Below, piece after piece: positions 25,829 through 36,075 of a DNA stretch of 64,000 nt. Below the pieces are notes generated by a model that saw only the letters and a program-made list of their open reading frames with translations, searched no databases and had not been told where the DNA came from. This DNA is from Gordonia araii NBRC 100433 (GTDB taxonomy: Bacteria > Actinomycetota > Actinomycetes > Mycobacteriales > Mycobacteriaceae), in the NCBI RefSeq assembly GCF_000241265.1, contig NZ_BAEE01000076.1:1-64000 (forward strand), written 5' to 3'. Both the position numbers and the translations under genes were made by a program. How positions within the stretch are numbered: the first letter of the stretch is position 1; every line of letters begins with the position of its first letter.

Positions 25829-26530
25829 TCAGGCACCGCCGAACGCGGAGGCCAGTTGTTCGCGCCACCACTGGGCGAAGCGCAGCTGGAACACGGGCAA
25901 CGGGAAACCGTGCCGCGCGGCGCTCTCCGGGGGAATCCGGTCCCACCCGAAGTGCTCGACGACGACCCGCGTCTCGTCTGGCCGGTCGTCCACCGGCTCG
26001 AAGGTCACGTGCAACTCGGTGTCCTGGTCGTCGCGGAAACCGGCCTGGCGCCAGCCCACCGCGAGCTTGCGCGGTGGATCCCACTCGCGGATCAGCCCGA
26101 CCGTGAATTCGGTGCCGTCAGCATACCGTTCGACGAGTCGTCGCCGCGGCCCGAGTTCGAAGGCCATGGTGCCGGTGTGCCCGGGACGGAACTGGAAGAG
26201 CTGGTTGGGCCGCCACCACTGACCGATCTGCTCGGTGAACACGGCGAACGCACGCTCGCGATCCGCTCGGACGCGCAGCGCTACCAGCACGCGGGAGGCG
26301 TTCGACGGGTCGTGCGGATCGGCGGTCACGACTGTTCCTCGACGAAGTCGGCGAAGGCCGAGAGCTGTTCGGTCGGCGACGACCCCCGGTTTGGCCGCCA
26401 GCGATCGGGCGAGCCTGGCCCACCTGCCGTTGGGCACGATCCGGCTGGCGAACGATCTGGTGGAGTTGACCAGCAGCATGTCCATCGGAGCGGCGATGTC
26501 GGCGTCGATCTTCTGCGCTTGCGTGGTCAT
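25829..26530 (-). CDS. SRPBCC (AHSA1-like) domain protein with an unusual N-terminal extension
   Basis: A 233-residue frame. Residues from about 68 onward form an SRPBCC/activator-of-Hsp90-ATPase-like ligand-binding domain (VLVALRVRADRERAFAVFT, later VVVEHFGWDRIP). Residues 1-60 (PMDMLLVNSTRSF, PNGRWARLARSLAAKPGVV) look like the N-terminus of actinobacterial polyhydroxyalkanoate synthases. The ATG at 26530 has a GAGGAG ribosome site. A GTG at 26329 also has a GAGGAA site and would give the SRPBCC domain alone, overlapping a TGA in another frame (GTGA). This suggests a decayed upstream gene fused in frame with, or read through into, the SRPBCC gene. The ligand is unknown. Confidence 0.7.
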   Translation of the reverse strand: MTTQAQKIDADIAAPMDMLLVNSTRSFASRIVPNGRWARLARSLAAKPGVVADRTALGLRRLRRGTVVTADPHDPSNASRVLVALRVRADRERAFAVFTEQIGQWWRPNQLFQFRPGHTGTMAFELGPRRRLVERYADGTEFTVGLIREWDPPRKLAVGWRQAGFRDDQDTELHVTFEPVDDRPDETRVVVEHFGWDRIPPESAARHGFPLPVFQLRFAQWWREQLASAFGGA

Positions 26531-26642
26531 GACAATGCTCCTCGCGTGCCGGTCGGGCCTCGTAGCGCCGCCGCCATGAGTGTGACGTACGACACAGTCA
26601 GACTAACAGCGGGTCGGACCGCCGCCGCGGGGAGTCGCGCCG

Positions 26643-27470
26643 TCAGCGCAACGGCTTGGCGTTGCGCTGCGCCAGCAGCTGTTTCATCGTCGATTCCTCG
26701 CTCGACTGCGCCTTGTCCATCCGCTCGGCGAGAGTGCGGACATAGTCCGGAGCGCCGCCTTTCGGGTCGATCACCATCGTCATCATGTGGTGTCCGCCTT
26801 CGTGGTGACGCAGCATCAGCTGCAGGAAGTAGGTGTCCACCGCGGGACCGGAGAGGCTGCGCAGCCGTGCCATCTCGGCGTCGGTCGCCATGCCGTCCAT
26901 CACGGGCTGATCGCCGGCCGGTGCCGGGTCGGGTCCGTGACCGTGCTCGTCGGTCTTGCCGTGCTCGTGGTGCCCGTGGCCTTCGGCGGGACAGTGCTCG
27001 TCGACGTGTCCGTCGGCGCAATGGTCGGCGTCGGCGTTCGCGGGGCCGTGGTTCATCCAGGACATCGGCGCACCCGGGTTCTGCAGCGGCGCCCCCCACG
27101 CCTGCAGCCAACCGGTCATCTGGCCGATCTCCTTGTTCTGGTCGGTGAGCATCGTGACGGCGAGGTCGCGGACCGTCGGATCGCTGCCCCGTTCGATCAC
27201 GATCTGCGTCATCTCCACGGCCTGCTGGTGGTGCACGATCATGTCTTGGGCGAAGCCGACGGCCGTCGGGCTCGCCGCGGCGTGGTGGTGATCGTCGCCG
27301 GAACCCTTGGTGAGTTGTCCGACCGCGAGTGCGCCTCCCGCGCCGAGCAACAGGGCGGCGATGCCCACGAGCGCGGTCGTGAGCCAGACCGGCCGTCCGC
27401 GGTGCTCGTCGGTCTCGGCCGACGGCGGGGTCGAGGGGGTGACATCGGGGGTGGACGCATCATTCGACAT
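26643..27470 (-). CDS. DUF305 protein with His-rich insert, membrane-anchored
   Basis: A 275-residue protein with a short cytosolic Pro/Thr tail, one membrane helix (about 28-52), HHH at 61-63, and a DUF305 (ferritin-like four-helix) domain. The domain carries [12 protein letters not shown] near residue 80 and [12 protein letters not shown] near 220. Between its halves (141-178) lies an insert with ten His and two Cys residues. DUF305 proteins are often linked to copper handling; the His/Cys insert points to metal binding outside the membrane. The start ATG at 27470 lies seven bases after a TAGCGT -10 box on the same strand, so translation is probably leaderless. The gene is divergent from argS. 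Confidence 0.88.
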   Translation of the reverse strand: MSNDASTPDVTPSTPPSAETDEHRGRPVWLTTALVGIAALLLGAGGALAVGQLTKGSGDDHHHAAASPTAVGFAQDMIVHHQQAVEMTQIVIERGSDPTVRDLAVTMLTDQNKEIGQMTGWLQAWGAPLQNPGAPMSWMNHGPANADADHCADGHVDEHCPAEGHGHHEHGKTDEHGHGPDPAPAGDQPVMDGMATDAEMARLRSLSGPAVDTYFLQLMLRHHEGGHHMMTMVIDPKGGAPDYVRTLAERMDKAQSSEESTMKQLLAQRNAKPLR

Positions 27471-27567
27471 GGTCACCACGCTAGTGCAATCCGATGTCCG
27501 ATTCGGCGCTGGTGGTCGGGGATACCGAATGTCGCTGGACAGGGGCGATTCCATAGAATGGTCTCCT
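27471..27567. promoter_or_regulatory. Divergent promoters of the DUF305 gene and argS
   Basis: Leftward, TAGCGT (complement of 27478-27483) ends seven bases before the DUF305 ATG. Rightward, TAGAAT (27554-27559) ends eight bases before the argS GTG. Both are TAnnnT -10 boxes placed for leaderless mRNAs; neither start has a ribosome site. The same TAGCGT-plus-seven spacing is used by the BVMO and TetR genes at 6443 and 6523. Confidence 0.65.
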
Positions 27568-29220
27568 GTGACTCCCGCCGACCTCGCCGTGCTGCTGCAC
27601 GGTGTTACGCAGACCGTTCTCGCCGACCGCGGCCTCGATGTTTCCGCGCTCCCGGAGACGGTGACGGTCGAGCGCCCGCGCAACCCAGAACACGGTGACT
27701 ACGCGACGAACATCGCGCTGCAGATCGGCAAAAAGGTCGGGGTCGCGCCCCGCGAACTGGCGCAGTGGCTGGCCGATGCCTACGGCGCCGCCGACGGCAT
27801 CGCCTCGGCCGATATCGCCGGCCCGGGCTTCGTGAATCTTCGCCTGGCCGCGGCGGCGCAGAACAGCGTGATCTCGACCATCCTCGCCGACGGCGCCGAG
27901 TTCGGACGAGCAGCCGATCTCGCCGACGCGACGGTCAACCTGGAGTTCGTCTCGGCCAACCCGACCGGGCCGATTCACCTTGGCGGTACCCGGTGGGCCG
28001 CGGTCGGCGATGCGCTGGGCCGTGTCCTGACCGCGCGCGGCGCGAAGGTCACCCGCGAGTACTACTTCAACGACCACGGCGGCCAGATCGAGCGGTTCGC
28101 CCGGTCGCTGGAAGCCGCTGCCCAGGGCCGGCCGACGCCGGAGGACGGGTACGCGGGCGAGTACATCGACGACATCGCGGCGCAGATCGTCGCCGCGCAG
28201 CCCGGAGTCCTCGACCTGCCCGAAAGCGAACGGCTGGAAGCCTTCCGCGCGCGCGGAGTCGAGATCATGTTCGCGCACATCAAGTCCACGCTCCACGACT
28301 TCGGCACCGATTTCGACGTGTACACCCACGAGAACTCGATGTTCTCCCGCGGGCTCGTCGACGAATGCATCGCCGAGCTCAAGGGCAACGGCAACCTGTA
28401 CGAGGCCGACGGTGCCTGGTGGCTCCGTTCGACCGACTACGGCGATGACAAGGACCGCGTCGTGCTCAAGAGCGACGGCCAGGCCGCCTACATCGCCGGT
28501 GACATCGCCTATCTGAAAGACAAGTTCGATCGGGGCTTCAACCACCTGATCTACATGCTCGGCGCCGACCACCACGGGTACGTGGTGCGGCTCAAGGCTG
28601 CCGCTGCGGCCCTCGGGTACGACGCGGCGACGGTCGAAGTCCTCATCGGGCAGATGGTGAACCTCGTGCAGGACGGCCAGCCGGTGAAGATGAGCAAGCG
28701 CGCCGGCACGGTCGTGACCCTCGACGACCTCGTCGAGATGGTCGGTGTCGACGCCGCCCGGTACTCGCTGATCCGCTCGTCGGTCGACGTCAACATCGAC
28801 ATCGACCTCGACCTGCTGCGCAAGCAGTCCAACGAGAACCCGGTGTACTACGTGCAGTACGCGCACGCCCGGCTGGCCGCGCTGGCGCGCAACGCCGCCG
28901 ACCTCGGGCTGACGTCCGATCCGTCGGCCGTCGAGCTGCTCACCGAGCCCACCGAGGGCGATCTGATCCGCACGCTCGGCGACTTCCCCGACGTGGTGGC
29001 GACGGCCGCCGAACTGCGCGAACCCCACCGGGTCTGCCGCTATCTGGAGACCCTCGCCGGGGCCTACCACCGCTTCTACACGCAGTGCCGGGTGCTGCCC
29101 ATCGGCGACGAGCCGGCCACCGACGTCAACCGGGCTCGGCTGGCGCTGTGCGCCGCGGCCCGCCAGGTGCTGGCGAACGGCCTCGAACTCGTCGGCGTGT
29201 CCGCGCCGGAGCGGATGTAG
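27568..29220 (+). CDS. argS: Arginyl-tRNA synthetase
   Basis: A 550-residue class I aminoacyl-tRNA synthetase that charges tRNA-Arg in the cytosol. It has an N-terminal Arg-S additional domain, the HIGH-type motif as [12 protein letters not shown] near residue 130, a KMSK motif VKMSKRAG near residue 375, and an anticodon-binding C-terminal DALR domain ending in VGVSAPERM. The GTG start is preceded by a TAGAAT -10 box and no ribosome site. It heads the operon argS-lysA-hom-thrC-thrB, with four bases to lysA, as in M. tuberculosis Rv1292-Rv1296. Confidence 0.97.
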   Translation: MTPADLAVLLHGVTQTVLADRGLDVSALPETVTVERPRNPEHGDYATNIALQIGKKVGVAPRELAQWLADAYGAADGIASADIAGPGFVNLRLAAAAQNSVISTILADGAEFGRAADLADATVNLEFVSANPTGPIHLGGTRWAAVGDALGRVLTARGAKVTREYYFNDHGGQIERFARSLEAAAQGRPTPEDGYAGEYIDDIAAQIVAAQPGVLDLPESERLEAFRARGVEIMFAHIKSTLHDFGTDFDVYTHENSMFSRGLVDECIAELKGNGNLYEADGAWWLRSTDYGDDKDRVVLKSDGQAAYIAGDIAYLKDKFDRGFNHLIYMLGADHHGYVVRLKAAAAALGYDAATVEVLIGQMVNLVQDGQPVKMSKRAGTVVTLDDLVEMVGVDAARYSLIRSSVDVNIDIDLDLLRKQSNENPVYYVQYAHARLAALARNAADLGLTSDPSAVELLTEPTEGDLIRTLGDFPDVVATAAELREPHRVCRYLETLAGAYHRFYTQCRVLPIGDEPATDVNRARLALCAAARQVLANGLELVGVSAPERM

Positions 29221-29224
29221 CGCC

Positions 29225-30589
29225 ATGGTCGACAACCTGTCCGCGGCCGAGCTGGCCGCCATTCCCGCCAACGTCTACCCGGCCGGCACCTCGCGCACCC
29301 AGGACGGCGTCATCACCGTCGGCGGTGCGCGCGTCGATGACCTCGCGGAGCGCTACGGCACGCCGCTGTTCGTCTTCGACGAAGACGACTTCCGCGCCCG
29401 GTGCCGCGCCATGCGCGACGCCTTCGGCCGCTACGGCAAGGTCCACTACGCGTCGAAGGCGTTCCTGTCTGTCGAGATCGCCAAATGGGTGGAGCAGGAG
29501 GGGCTGAGTCTGGACGTGTGCTCCGGCGGCGAGTTGGCCGTGGCGCTGCACGCCGGATTCCCCGCCGACCGGATCGCCCTGCACGGCAACAACAAGAGCC
29601 TCGAGGAGCTAGAGGCCGCGGTGAGCGCGGGCATCGGCCACGTCGTGCTCGATTCGCTCGTCGAGATCGAACGCCTCGAAGCGGTCGCCGCGCGGCACGG
29701 CGCGGTCGCCGAGGTGCTGGTCCGCGTGACTCCCGGCGTCAACGCGCATACCCACGAGTTCATCTCGACCGCGCACGAGGACCAGAAGTTCGGCTTCTCG
29801 CTCAGCGGCGGCAAGGCGATGGAGGCCGTTCGGGCGGTTTTCGCGTCCGAGCACCTGCGCCTCGTCGGCCTGCACAGCCACATCGGGTCGCAGATCTTCG
29901 AGCTCGACGGGTTCGAGGTCGCCGCCCGCCGCGTCATCGGCCTGCTCGGCGAAGTGGTCGACGAGTTCGGGCGCGAACGCGCCGAGCAGCTTTCGATCAT
30001 CGACCTGGGCGGGGGACTGGGCATCTCCTACATCCCCTCGGACGATCCGCTGCCGGTGACCGCCCTCGCCGACGCCCTGGCCGGCATCGTCGCGCGCGAA
30101 GCCGCGGCGCTCGGACTGCCGACGCCCATGCTCGCGGTCGAGCCCGGACGAGCCATCGCCGGCCCTCCCGGCGTTACCCTCTACCGCGTCGGCACCACCA
30201 AGGACGTCGAACTCGACGGCGGCGCCGCGCGACGCTACGTGTCGGTCGACGGCGGCATGAGCGACAACATCCGCGGAGTGCTCTACGACGCCGAATACGA
30301 TGCTCGCCTCGCCTCGCGGGTCTCGGCCGCCGACGGCGTCGTCAGCCGCGTCGTCGGCAAGCACTGCGAGACCGGCGATATCATCATCCGCGATTGTTCG
30401 CTGCCCGGCGACCTGGCTCCGGGGGACCTGCTGATCGTCGGCGCGACCGGGGCCTACTGTTATCCGATGTCGTCGCGGTACAACATGGCCCTGCGCCCCG
30501 CCGTCGTCGCGGTCCGCGACGGGCACTCGCGCGAGATCCTGCGCCGGGAGACCGTCGCCGATTTGCTGAGCTTGGAGGTAACGCCGTGA
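29225..30589 (+). CDS. lysA: Diaminopimelate decarboxylase
   Basis: A 454-residue PLP enzyme (fold type III) that converts meso-diaminopimelate to lysine, the last step of lysine synthesis. The PLP lysine lies in VHYASKAF, the glycine loop is [12 protein letters not shown], and active-site residues at the dimer interface lie in GKHCETGD and [12 protein letters not shown]. The length matches the actinobacterial family. The stop overlaps the hom start (GTGA). Confidence 0.97.
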   Translation: MVDNLSAAELAAIPANVYPAGTSRTQDGVITVGGARVDDLAERYGTPLFVFDEDDFRARCRAMRDAFGRYGKVHYASKAFLSVEIAKWVEQEGLSLDVCSGGELAVALHAGFPADRIALHGNNKSLEELEAAVSAGIGHVVLDSLVEIERLEAVAARHGAVAEVLVRVTPGVNAHTHEFISTAHEDQKFGFSLSGGKAMEAVRAVFASEHLRLVGLHSHIGSQIFELDGFEVAARRVIGLLGEVVDEFGRERAEQLSIIDLGGGLGISYIPSDDPLPVTALADALAGIVAREAAALGLPTPMLAVEPGRAIAGPPGVTLYRVGTTKDVELDGGAARRYVSVDGGMSDNIRGVLYDAEYDARLASRVSAADGVVSRVVGKHCETGDIIIRDCSLPGDLAPGDLLIVGATGAYCYPMSSRYNMALRPAVVAVRDGHSREILRRETVADLLSLEVTP

Positions 30590-31914
30590 CTGAGTCCGCC
30601 GCGCAAGGACGCCGGGCGCCGCGTGAACTGGGCGTCGCGGTGCTCGGACTGGGCAACGTCGGCGCCGAGGTCGTGCGGATCATCAACGAGAACGCCGACG
30701 ATCTGCGCGAACGCATCGGTGCGTCGCTGGTCGTCCGCGGCATCGCCGTGCGCGACACCGGCCGCGAGCGCGGCGTGCCGGCCGAACTCCTGACCGACGA
30801 CCCGGCCAGCCTCGTCCGGCGCGACGACGTCGATATCGTCATCGAGGTGCTCGGCGGCATCGAACCCCCGCGCGAACTCATCCGCACCGCCCTCGAGCAG
30901 GGAAAATCGGTGGTCACGGCGAACAAGGCGCTGCTGGCCGACTACACCGGCGAACTGGCGAACGCGGCGGCCGAGGCCAACGTCGACCTGTACTTCGAGG
31001 CGGCGGTCGCCGGGGCCATCCCGGTGGTGCGTCCGCTGATGCAGTCGCTGGCCGGTGACACCGTCCACCGCGTCGCCGGCATCGTCAACGGCACCACCAA
31101 CTTCATCCTGTCGGCGATGGCCGAGACCGGAGCGGATTACGATTCGACGCTGGCCGAGGCCGGCCGGCTGGGATACGCCGAGGCCGACCCGACCGCCGAC
31201 GTCGAGGGCTATGACGCCGCGGCGAAGGCCGCGATCCTGGCGGCGATCGCCTTCCACACCCGCGTGACCGCCGCTGACGTCTACCGCGAAGGCATCAGCT
31301 CGATCACGGCGGAAGACCTGGCGAGCGCAGCGAAGTTCGACTGCACCATCAAATTGCTGTCGATCTGCGAGCGGATCCGCGAGGCGGACGGCACCGAGCG
31401 CATCTCGGCCCGGGTGTACCCCGCACTCATCCCGCTGTCCCACCCGCTCGCGACGGTCAGCGGTGCCTACAACGCGGTCGTCGTCGAGGCGGAGAACGCC
31501 GGCCGGCTGATGTTCTACGGACAGGGTGCCGGTGGGGCGCCGACGGCGTCGGCCGTGATGGGCGACGTCGTCATGGCCGCGCGCAACAAGGTCCACTCGG
31601 GGCGCGGGCCGCTGGAGTCGACGTACGCGTCGCTGCCGGTCGCGCCGATCGCCGAAGTGCCCACCAGGTACTACGTCGCGATGAACGTGATCGACCGTCC
31701 GGGCGTCCTGGAGGGCGTCGCGGGCGAGTTCGCCAAGCACAACGTCAGCATCGCCGCCGTGCGCCAGGAGGGCGACGGCGACGAGACGCAACTGATCGTC
31801 ATCACGCACCGGGCGCCCGACGGCGCCCTTGCGGAGACGGTGTCGGCACTGGAGAAAATGGAAGCGGTGACCAAGGTGTCCTCGGTGCTGCGGATGGAGG
31901 GAACCGATGAGTGA
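30586..31914 (+). CDS. hom: Homoserine dehydrogenase
   Basis: A 442-residue enzyme that reduces aspartate semialdehyde to homoserine with NAD(P)H. It has an N-terminal Rossmann motif GLGNVGAEV, the [10 protein letters not shown] segment, the family signature in [19 protein letters not shown], and a C-terminal ACT domain ([17 protein letters not shown]) that usually confers threonine feedback inhibition. The start is the GTG that overlaps the lysA stop, with a TTGGAGG ribosome site upstream. The stop overlaps the thrC start by eight bases. Confidence 0.97.
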   Translation: MTESAAQGRRAPRELGVAVLGLGNVGAEVVRIINENADDLRERIGASLVVRGIAVRDTGRERGVPAELLTDDPASLVRRDDVDIVIEVLGGIEPPRELIRTALEQGKSVVTANKALLADYTGELANAAAEANVDLYFEAAVAGAIPVVRPLMQSLAGDTVHRVAGIVNGTTNFILSAMAETGADYDSTLAEAGRLGYAEADPTADVEGYDAAAKAAILAAIAFHTRVTAADVYREGISSITAEDLASAAKFDCTIKLLSICERIREADGTERISARVYPALIPLSHPLATVSGAYNAVVVEAENAGRLMFYGQGAGGAPTASAVMGDVVMAARNKVHSGRGPLESTYASLPVAPIAEVPTRYYVAMNVIDRPGVLEGVAGEFAKHNVSIAAVRQEGDGDETQLIVITHRAPDGALAETVSALEKMEAVTKVSSVLRMEGTDE

Positions 31915-33010
31915 TCGCACCAGCGTGGGCGGACGAGCCGGATCCCCCGTGCACCGGGCGTGGCCGGGACTGGTCGAGGCGTACCGCGACCGGATGCCGG
32001 TGGAGGACGACTGGACGATCGTCACGCTGCTCGAAGGCGCGACGCCGCTCGTGAAGGCGAACCACCTCTCCGAGGTGACCGGCTGCGAGGTCTACCTCAA
32101 GGTCGAGGGGCTGAATCCGACCGGGTCGTTCAAGGATCGCGGTATGACCATGGCGGTGACCAACGCGCTGAACAACGGCAAGCGCGCGGTGCTGTGCGCC
32201 TCCACGGGCAACACATCGGCATCGGCTGCCGCCTACGCGACCCGCGCCGGCATGACGTGTGCGGTGCTGATCCCCGAGGGCAAGATCGCGATGGGCAAGC
32301 TCGCCCAGGCCGTCATGCACGGCGCGAAGATCATCCAGGTGCAGGGCAATTTCGACGACTGTCTGGAGCTGGCCCGCAAGGTCACCGCCGACTTCCCCGA
32401 GATCGAGCTGGTGAACTCGGTGAATCCGGCGCGCATCGAGGGGCAGAAGACGGCAGCGTTCGAGATCGTCGACGTCCTCGGGCGCGCCCCCGACGTACAC
32501 GCGCTGCCCGTCGGGAACGCGGGAAACATCACCGCGTACTGGAAGGGCTACACCGAATACCGCGGCGACGGCGTGATCGATTCGCTGCCCAGGATGCTCG
32601 GCGTTCAGGCAGCGGGCGCGGCGCCGCTGGTCAACGGTGCGCCGGTGAAAGACCCCGAGACGATCGCCACCGCGATCCGGATCGGCTCCCCGGCGAGCTG
32701 GAATCAGGCGGTCGCCGCGAAGGACGAATCGGGTGGCGAGTTCCGCGCGGCTACCGACGAGAAGCTTCTCGAGGCCTATCGGCTGGTCGCCGGCCGCGAC
32801 GGCGTCTTCGTCGAACCCGCGTCGGCGGCATCGGTGGCAGGACTGCTCGCGGCCAGCGCCGACGGCTGGATCGCGCGGGGATCGACGGTGGTGTGCACGG
32901 TCACCGGCAACGGCTTGAAGGACCCCGACACCGCGCTGCTGGGCATGCCGGAGGTCTCGGCGATTCCCGTCGACCCCGGTGCCGTCGCCGACGCACTGGG
33001 GGTCGGCTGA
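31907..33010 (+). CDS. thrC: Threonine synthase
   Basis: A 367-residue PLP enzyme (fold type II) that forms threonine from O-phosphohomoserine. The PLP lysine lies in [15 protein letters not shown] near residue 70, the phosphate-binding loop is [12 protein letters not shown], and [13 protein letters not shown] is present. It is the short bacterial form. It overlaps hom (ATGAGTGA), which couples translation of the two enzymes flanking homoserine kinase in the pathway. Confidence 0.97.
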   Translation: MSDRTSVGGRAGSPVHRAWPGLVEAYRDRMPVEDDWTIVTLLEGATPLVKANHLSEVTGCEVYLKVEGLNPTGSFKDRGMTMAVTNALNNGKRAVLCASTGNTSASAAAYATRAGMTCAVLIPEGKIAMGKLAQAVMHGAKIIQVQGNFDDCLELARKVTADFPEIELVNSVNPARIEGQKTAAFEIVDVLGRAPDVHALPVGNAGNITAYWKGYTEYRGDGVIDSLPRMLGVQAAGAAPLVNGAPVKDPETIATAIRIGSPASWNQAVAAKDESGGEFRAATDEKLLEAYRLVAGRDGVFVEPASAASVAGLLAASADGWIARGSTVVCTVTGNGLKDPDTALLGMPEVSAIPVDPGAVADALGVG

Positions 33011-33014
33011 GCCG

Positions 33015-33962
33015 GTGACCGACGTAATGACCACGATTCTTCCGGCCGGGCTCCGGGTCGCCGTGCGCGTCCCGGCGTCGAGCGCGAACCTGGGCCCCGG
33101 ATTCGACTGCCTCGGGTTGGCGCTGGGCATCTACGACGACGTGACTGTCACGACGGTCGATGAGCCGGGGGTGCGGCTGACCGTCACCGGGGAGGGCGCC
33201 GATTCGGTGCCGCTCGACGAGACCCATCTGGTGGCGCAGGCGATCACCCGCGGACTCGCTCACGCCGGGGCGGCCGCCGCCGGATTGCAGATCGACTGCG
33301 TCAACGCCATCCCGCATTCGCGCGGCGTCGGGTCGTCGGCGTCGGCCGCGGTATCCGGTCTCGTCGCGGCGTCGGGGCTTCTCGGTGCTGCGGCGGAAAT
33401 AATTGGGACACAAGCACTTTCAGATGACGAGCTGGTTCAGCTGTCGGCCGAGTTCGAGGGCCACCCGGACAACGCGGCGGCCAGCGTCCTCGGCGGCGCC
33501 GTCGTCACGTGGACCGACGGCGAGGGGGAGGGGGCGCGCTACTCGGCGCGGCGGCTGCAGGTCGATCCCCGCATCCGGGCCACTGCGTTCATCGCGCACG
33601 CCGAATCGTCGACGTCGCAGACTCGCAGGCTGCTGCCCGACGAGGTGCCGCGCTGCGACGCCGTGTTCAACCTCAGCCGGACCGCCGTCGCCGTGCTCGC
33701 CCTGACCCGCGAGCCCGACCTGCTGCTCGCAGCCACCGAGGATCGCCTGCACCAGGGGTACCGCGCCGACTCGATGGCGCCGTCGGCCGAGCTGGTGGCG
33801 CAGCTGCGCGCGGCGGGCTATGCCGCCACGATTTCCGGTGCCGGGCCCACCGTTCTGGTGCTGCACACCGCCGACATTCCCGCGTCGGCGGTCGACGCCC
33901 CCAGCTTCACGATGGTCGAGACGGCGATCAGCGACGGCCCCACCGTCGTCGACGCTCGCTGA
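33015..33962 (+). CDS. thrB: Homoserine kinase
   Basis: A 315-residue GHMP-family kinase that phosphorylates homoserine. The motifs are VPASSANLGPGFDCLG near the N-terminus, the ATP loop PHSRGVGSSASAAVSG, and the C-terminal ISGAGPTVLVL. GTG at 33015 is used here; ATG at 33027 gives an N-terminus closer to M. tuberculosis ThrB. A short stretch near 33398-33425 (EIIGTQALSDD) uses codons such as ATA that are rare in its surroundings, without breaking the fold. It is the last gene of the argS-thrB operon. Confidence 0.96.
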   Translation: MTDVMTTILPAGLRVAVRVPASSANLGPGFDCLGLALGIYDDVTVTTVDEPGVRLTVTGEGADSVPLDETHLVAQAITRGLAHAGAAAAGLQIDCVNAIPHSRGVGSSASAAVSGLVAASGLLGAAAEIIGTQALSDDELVQLSAEFEGHPDNAAASVLGGAVVTWTDGEGEGARYSARRLQVDPRIRATAFIAHAESSTSQTRRLLPDEVPRCDAVFNLSRTAVAVLALTREPDLLLAATEDRLHQGYRADSMAPSAELVAQLRAAGYAATISGAGPTVLVLHTADIPASAVDAPSFTMVETAISDGPTVVDAR

Positions 33963-33981
33963 CCACAATCGGCCCCGGTTG

Positions 33982-34185
33982 TTGCCCACGTCATCGAGGC
34001 GCGCTACGATTGCTACGTCTCGCGCAGCGATCGTTAATCGCCGATTGTGGACGTCCCCCCCGAATTCCCGGACTGATCCCGGGCGACCGGTCTGCGACGT
34101 CCGCGCCAGCAGACCCCCTGTTTTCCCTGTAGGGATTTCACCCCACCCTCGAACCCATAAGCGGCGAGGGAACGAAAGGACTTCC
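33982..34185 (+). promoter_or_regulatory. rho promoter and long leader
   Basis: TTGCCC (33982-33987) and TACGAT (34005-34010) are separated by 17 bp, a good housekeeping promoter. Transcription from about 34017 gives a leader of about 170 bases that is C-rich in parts (CCCCCCC near 34055, ACCCCACCC near 34140), suitable for Rho loading. rho mRNA is autoregulated by termination in its leader in other bacteria, so the same is likely here. A GAAAGGA ribosome site precedes the GTG start. Confidence 0.65.
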
Positions 34186-36057
34186 GTGACTGAAACGGAT
34201 CTCACCAATGCCCCGGTGGCGTCGACCGCTGCCGACCAGACGTCGGCGCCGGTCGCCGAGGCGGCACCGGCCCGCAAGAGCGGGCTGACCGGCATGGTCT
34301 TGCCGGAACTGCGCTCCCTGGCCGGCGAGCTCGGCATCAAGGGCGCATCCGGCATGCGCAAGGGCGACCTGATCAGCGCGATCAAGGAGCGCCAGGGCGG
34401 CGGGCCCGCCCGCGAGGCCAGCGCGTCCGAGAGCCCCCAGAACGAGCAGGCGCTCAACGGACGGCCGCAGGGCGACGCCGCGCCGAGCACTCAGCGCGAC
34501 GATGCCGGGCAGAGTGACGCCGCCAACGACGAGCGCGGCGCCTCCAACGACGACGGCGCCAAGGCGGACAAAGCCGATGCGGGCAACTCCGGCCAGGAAC
34601 CCGGCGGCGATGCCGACGCGTCGAACGAGTCCGACGGCCAAGGTCGTAACCGGAACCGCAATCGCAACCGCAACCGCGAGGGCGGCGACGGCGGCGGCCA
34701 GAACAAGGACAAAGAGCAGAAGGACGGTCAGGGCGGCCAGAACCAAGGCGGCCAAGGCGGCGGTCAGAACCGCAACCGCGACGAAGACGGCGAGGGCGGC
34801 GGTCGCAACCGTCGTAATCGCCGGTTCCGGGAGCGCAACCGCCGTGGCGGTGGGCGCGACCGTGACGGTGAGCCGCAGCTGTCCGAGGACGACGTGGTCG
34901 CGCCGGTCGCCGGCATCCTCGACGTCCTCGACAACTACGCCTTCGTGCGCACCTCCGGCTACCTCGCCGGACCGAACGACGTCTACGTGTCGATGAACCT
35001 GGTCCGCCGCAACGGGCTGCGCCGCGGTGATGCGATCACCGGTGCGGTGAAGGTCCCGCGCGACGGCGAGCAGGGCGGCGGCGGCAATCAGGGCAATCGT
35101 CAGAAGTTCAATCCGCTGGTGCGGCTGGACACGGTCAACGGCACCGATCCGGAGACCGCCCGCAAGCGTCCCGACTTCAACAAGCTCACCCCGTTGTACC
35201 CCAACGAACGGCTGCGCCTGGAGACCACCTCCGAGCGGTTGGACACCCGGGTCATCGACCTGATCATGCCGATCGGCAAGGGCCAGCGCGCGCTGATCGT
35301 CTCGCCGCCGAAGGCCGGTAAGACGACGATCCTGCAGGACATCGCCAACGCGATCGCCACGAACAACCCCGAGTGCCATCTGATGGTCGTCCTCGTCGAC
35401 GAGCGGCCGGAAGAGGTCACCGACATGCAGCGCAGCGTCAAGGGCGAGGTCATCGCCTCGACCTTCGACCGTCCGCCGTCGGATCACACCAGCGTCTCCG
35501 AGCTGGCCATCGAGCGCGCCAAGCGCCTGGTGGAGCAGGGCAAGGACGTCGTCGTCCTGCTCGACTCGATCACCCGCCTGGGCCGCGCGTACAACAACGC
35601 GTCGCCGGCGTCGGGCCGCATCCTGTCCGGTGGTGTCGACTCGACCGCGCTGTACCCGCCGAAGCGATTCCTCGGCGCTGCCCGCAACATCGAGAACGGC
35701 GGCTCGCTGACCATCATCGCCTCGGCGCTGGTGGAGACCGGGTCCACCGGTGACACGGTCATCTTCGAGGAGTTCAAGGGCACCGGCAACGCCGAGCTGA
35801 AGCTCGACCGCAAGATCGCCGAGCGCCGTGTGTTCCCCGCCGTCGACGTCAACCTGTCGAGCACGCGCAAGGACGAGTTGCTGCTCTCCCCGGAGGAGTT
35901 CTCGATCGTTCACAAGCTGCGCAGGGTCCTTTCGGGCCTCGACAGCCACCAGGCGATCGACCTGCTGATCAGCCAGCTCAAGAAGACGAAGAACAACGTC
36001 GAGTTCCTCATGCAGGTGCAGAAGAACACGCCCGGCGCGATGAACGACGACGACTAG
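34186..36057 (+). CDS. rho: Transcription termination factor Rho
   Basis: A 623-residue hexameric RNA helicase that ends transcription at Rho-dependent sites. It has a Rho_N helical domain at about 33-70, then an actinobacterial insert at about 71-228 rich in Asn, Arg, Gly, Gln and Asp with Arg-Asn dipeptide runs, a cold-shock-like RNA-binding domain from about 230, Walker A PPKAGKTT, and LLDSITRLGRAYN in the ATPase core. The insert binds RNA and lets mycobacterial Rho work on structured transcripts. GTG start with a GAAAGGA ribosome site. The usual partner rpmE is displaced by a CysJ-like gene on the other strand. Confidence 0.97.
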   Translation: MTETDLTNAPVASTAADQTSAPVAEAAPARKSGLTGMVLPELRSLAGELGIKGASGMRKGDLISAIKERQGGGPAREASASESPQNEQALNGRPQGDAAPSTQRDDAGQSDAANDERGASNDDGAKADKADAGNSGQEPGGDADASNESDGQGRNRNRNRNRNREGGDGGGQNKDKEQKDGQGGQNQGGQGGGQNRNRDEDGEGGGRNRRNRRFRERNRRGGGRDRDGEPQLSEDDVVAPVAGILDVLDNYAFVRTSGYLAGPNDVYVSMNLVRRNGLRRGDAITGAVKVPRDGEQGGGGNQGNRQKFNPLVRLDTVNGTDPETARKRPDFNKLTPLYPNERLRLETTSERLDTRVIDLIMPIGKGQRALIVSPPKAGKTTILQDIANAIATNNPECHLMVVLVDERPEEVTDMQRSVKGEVIASTFDRPPSDHTSVSELAIERAKRLVEQGKDVVVLLDSITRLGRAYNNASPASGRILSGGVDSTALYPPKRFLGAARNIENGGSLTIIASALVETGSTGDTVIFEEFKGTGNAELKLDRKIAERRVFPAVDVNLSSTRKDELLLSPEEFSIVHKLRRVLSGLDSHQAIDLLISQLKKTKNNVEFLMQVQKNTPGAMNDDD

Positions 36058-36075
36058 CCCAAGTAGCTAGAGCCC

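Noticed and set aside
29401..30585. Extension of hom through lysA
   Set aside because: It is lysA read in another frame; GTG 30586 with a GGAGG site and GTGA overlap is the natural hom start.
33392..33425. Possible small insertion in thrB, with unusual codons
   Set aside because: Codon use is locally odd, but the protein aligns through the region without extra residues, so no insertion is claimed.
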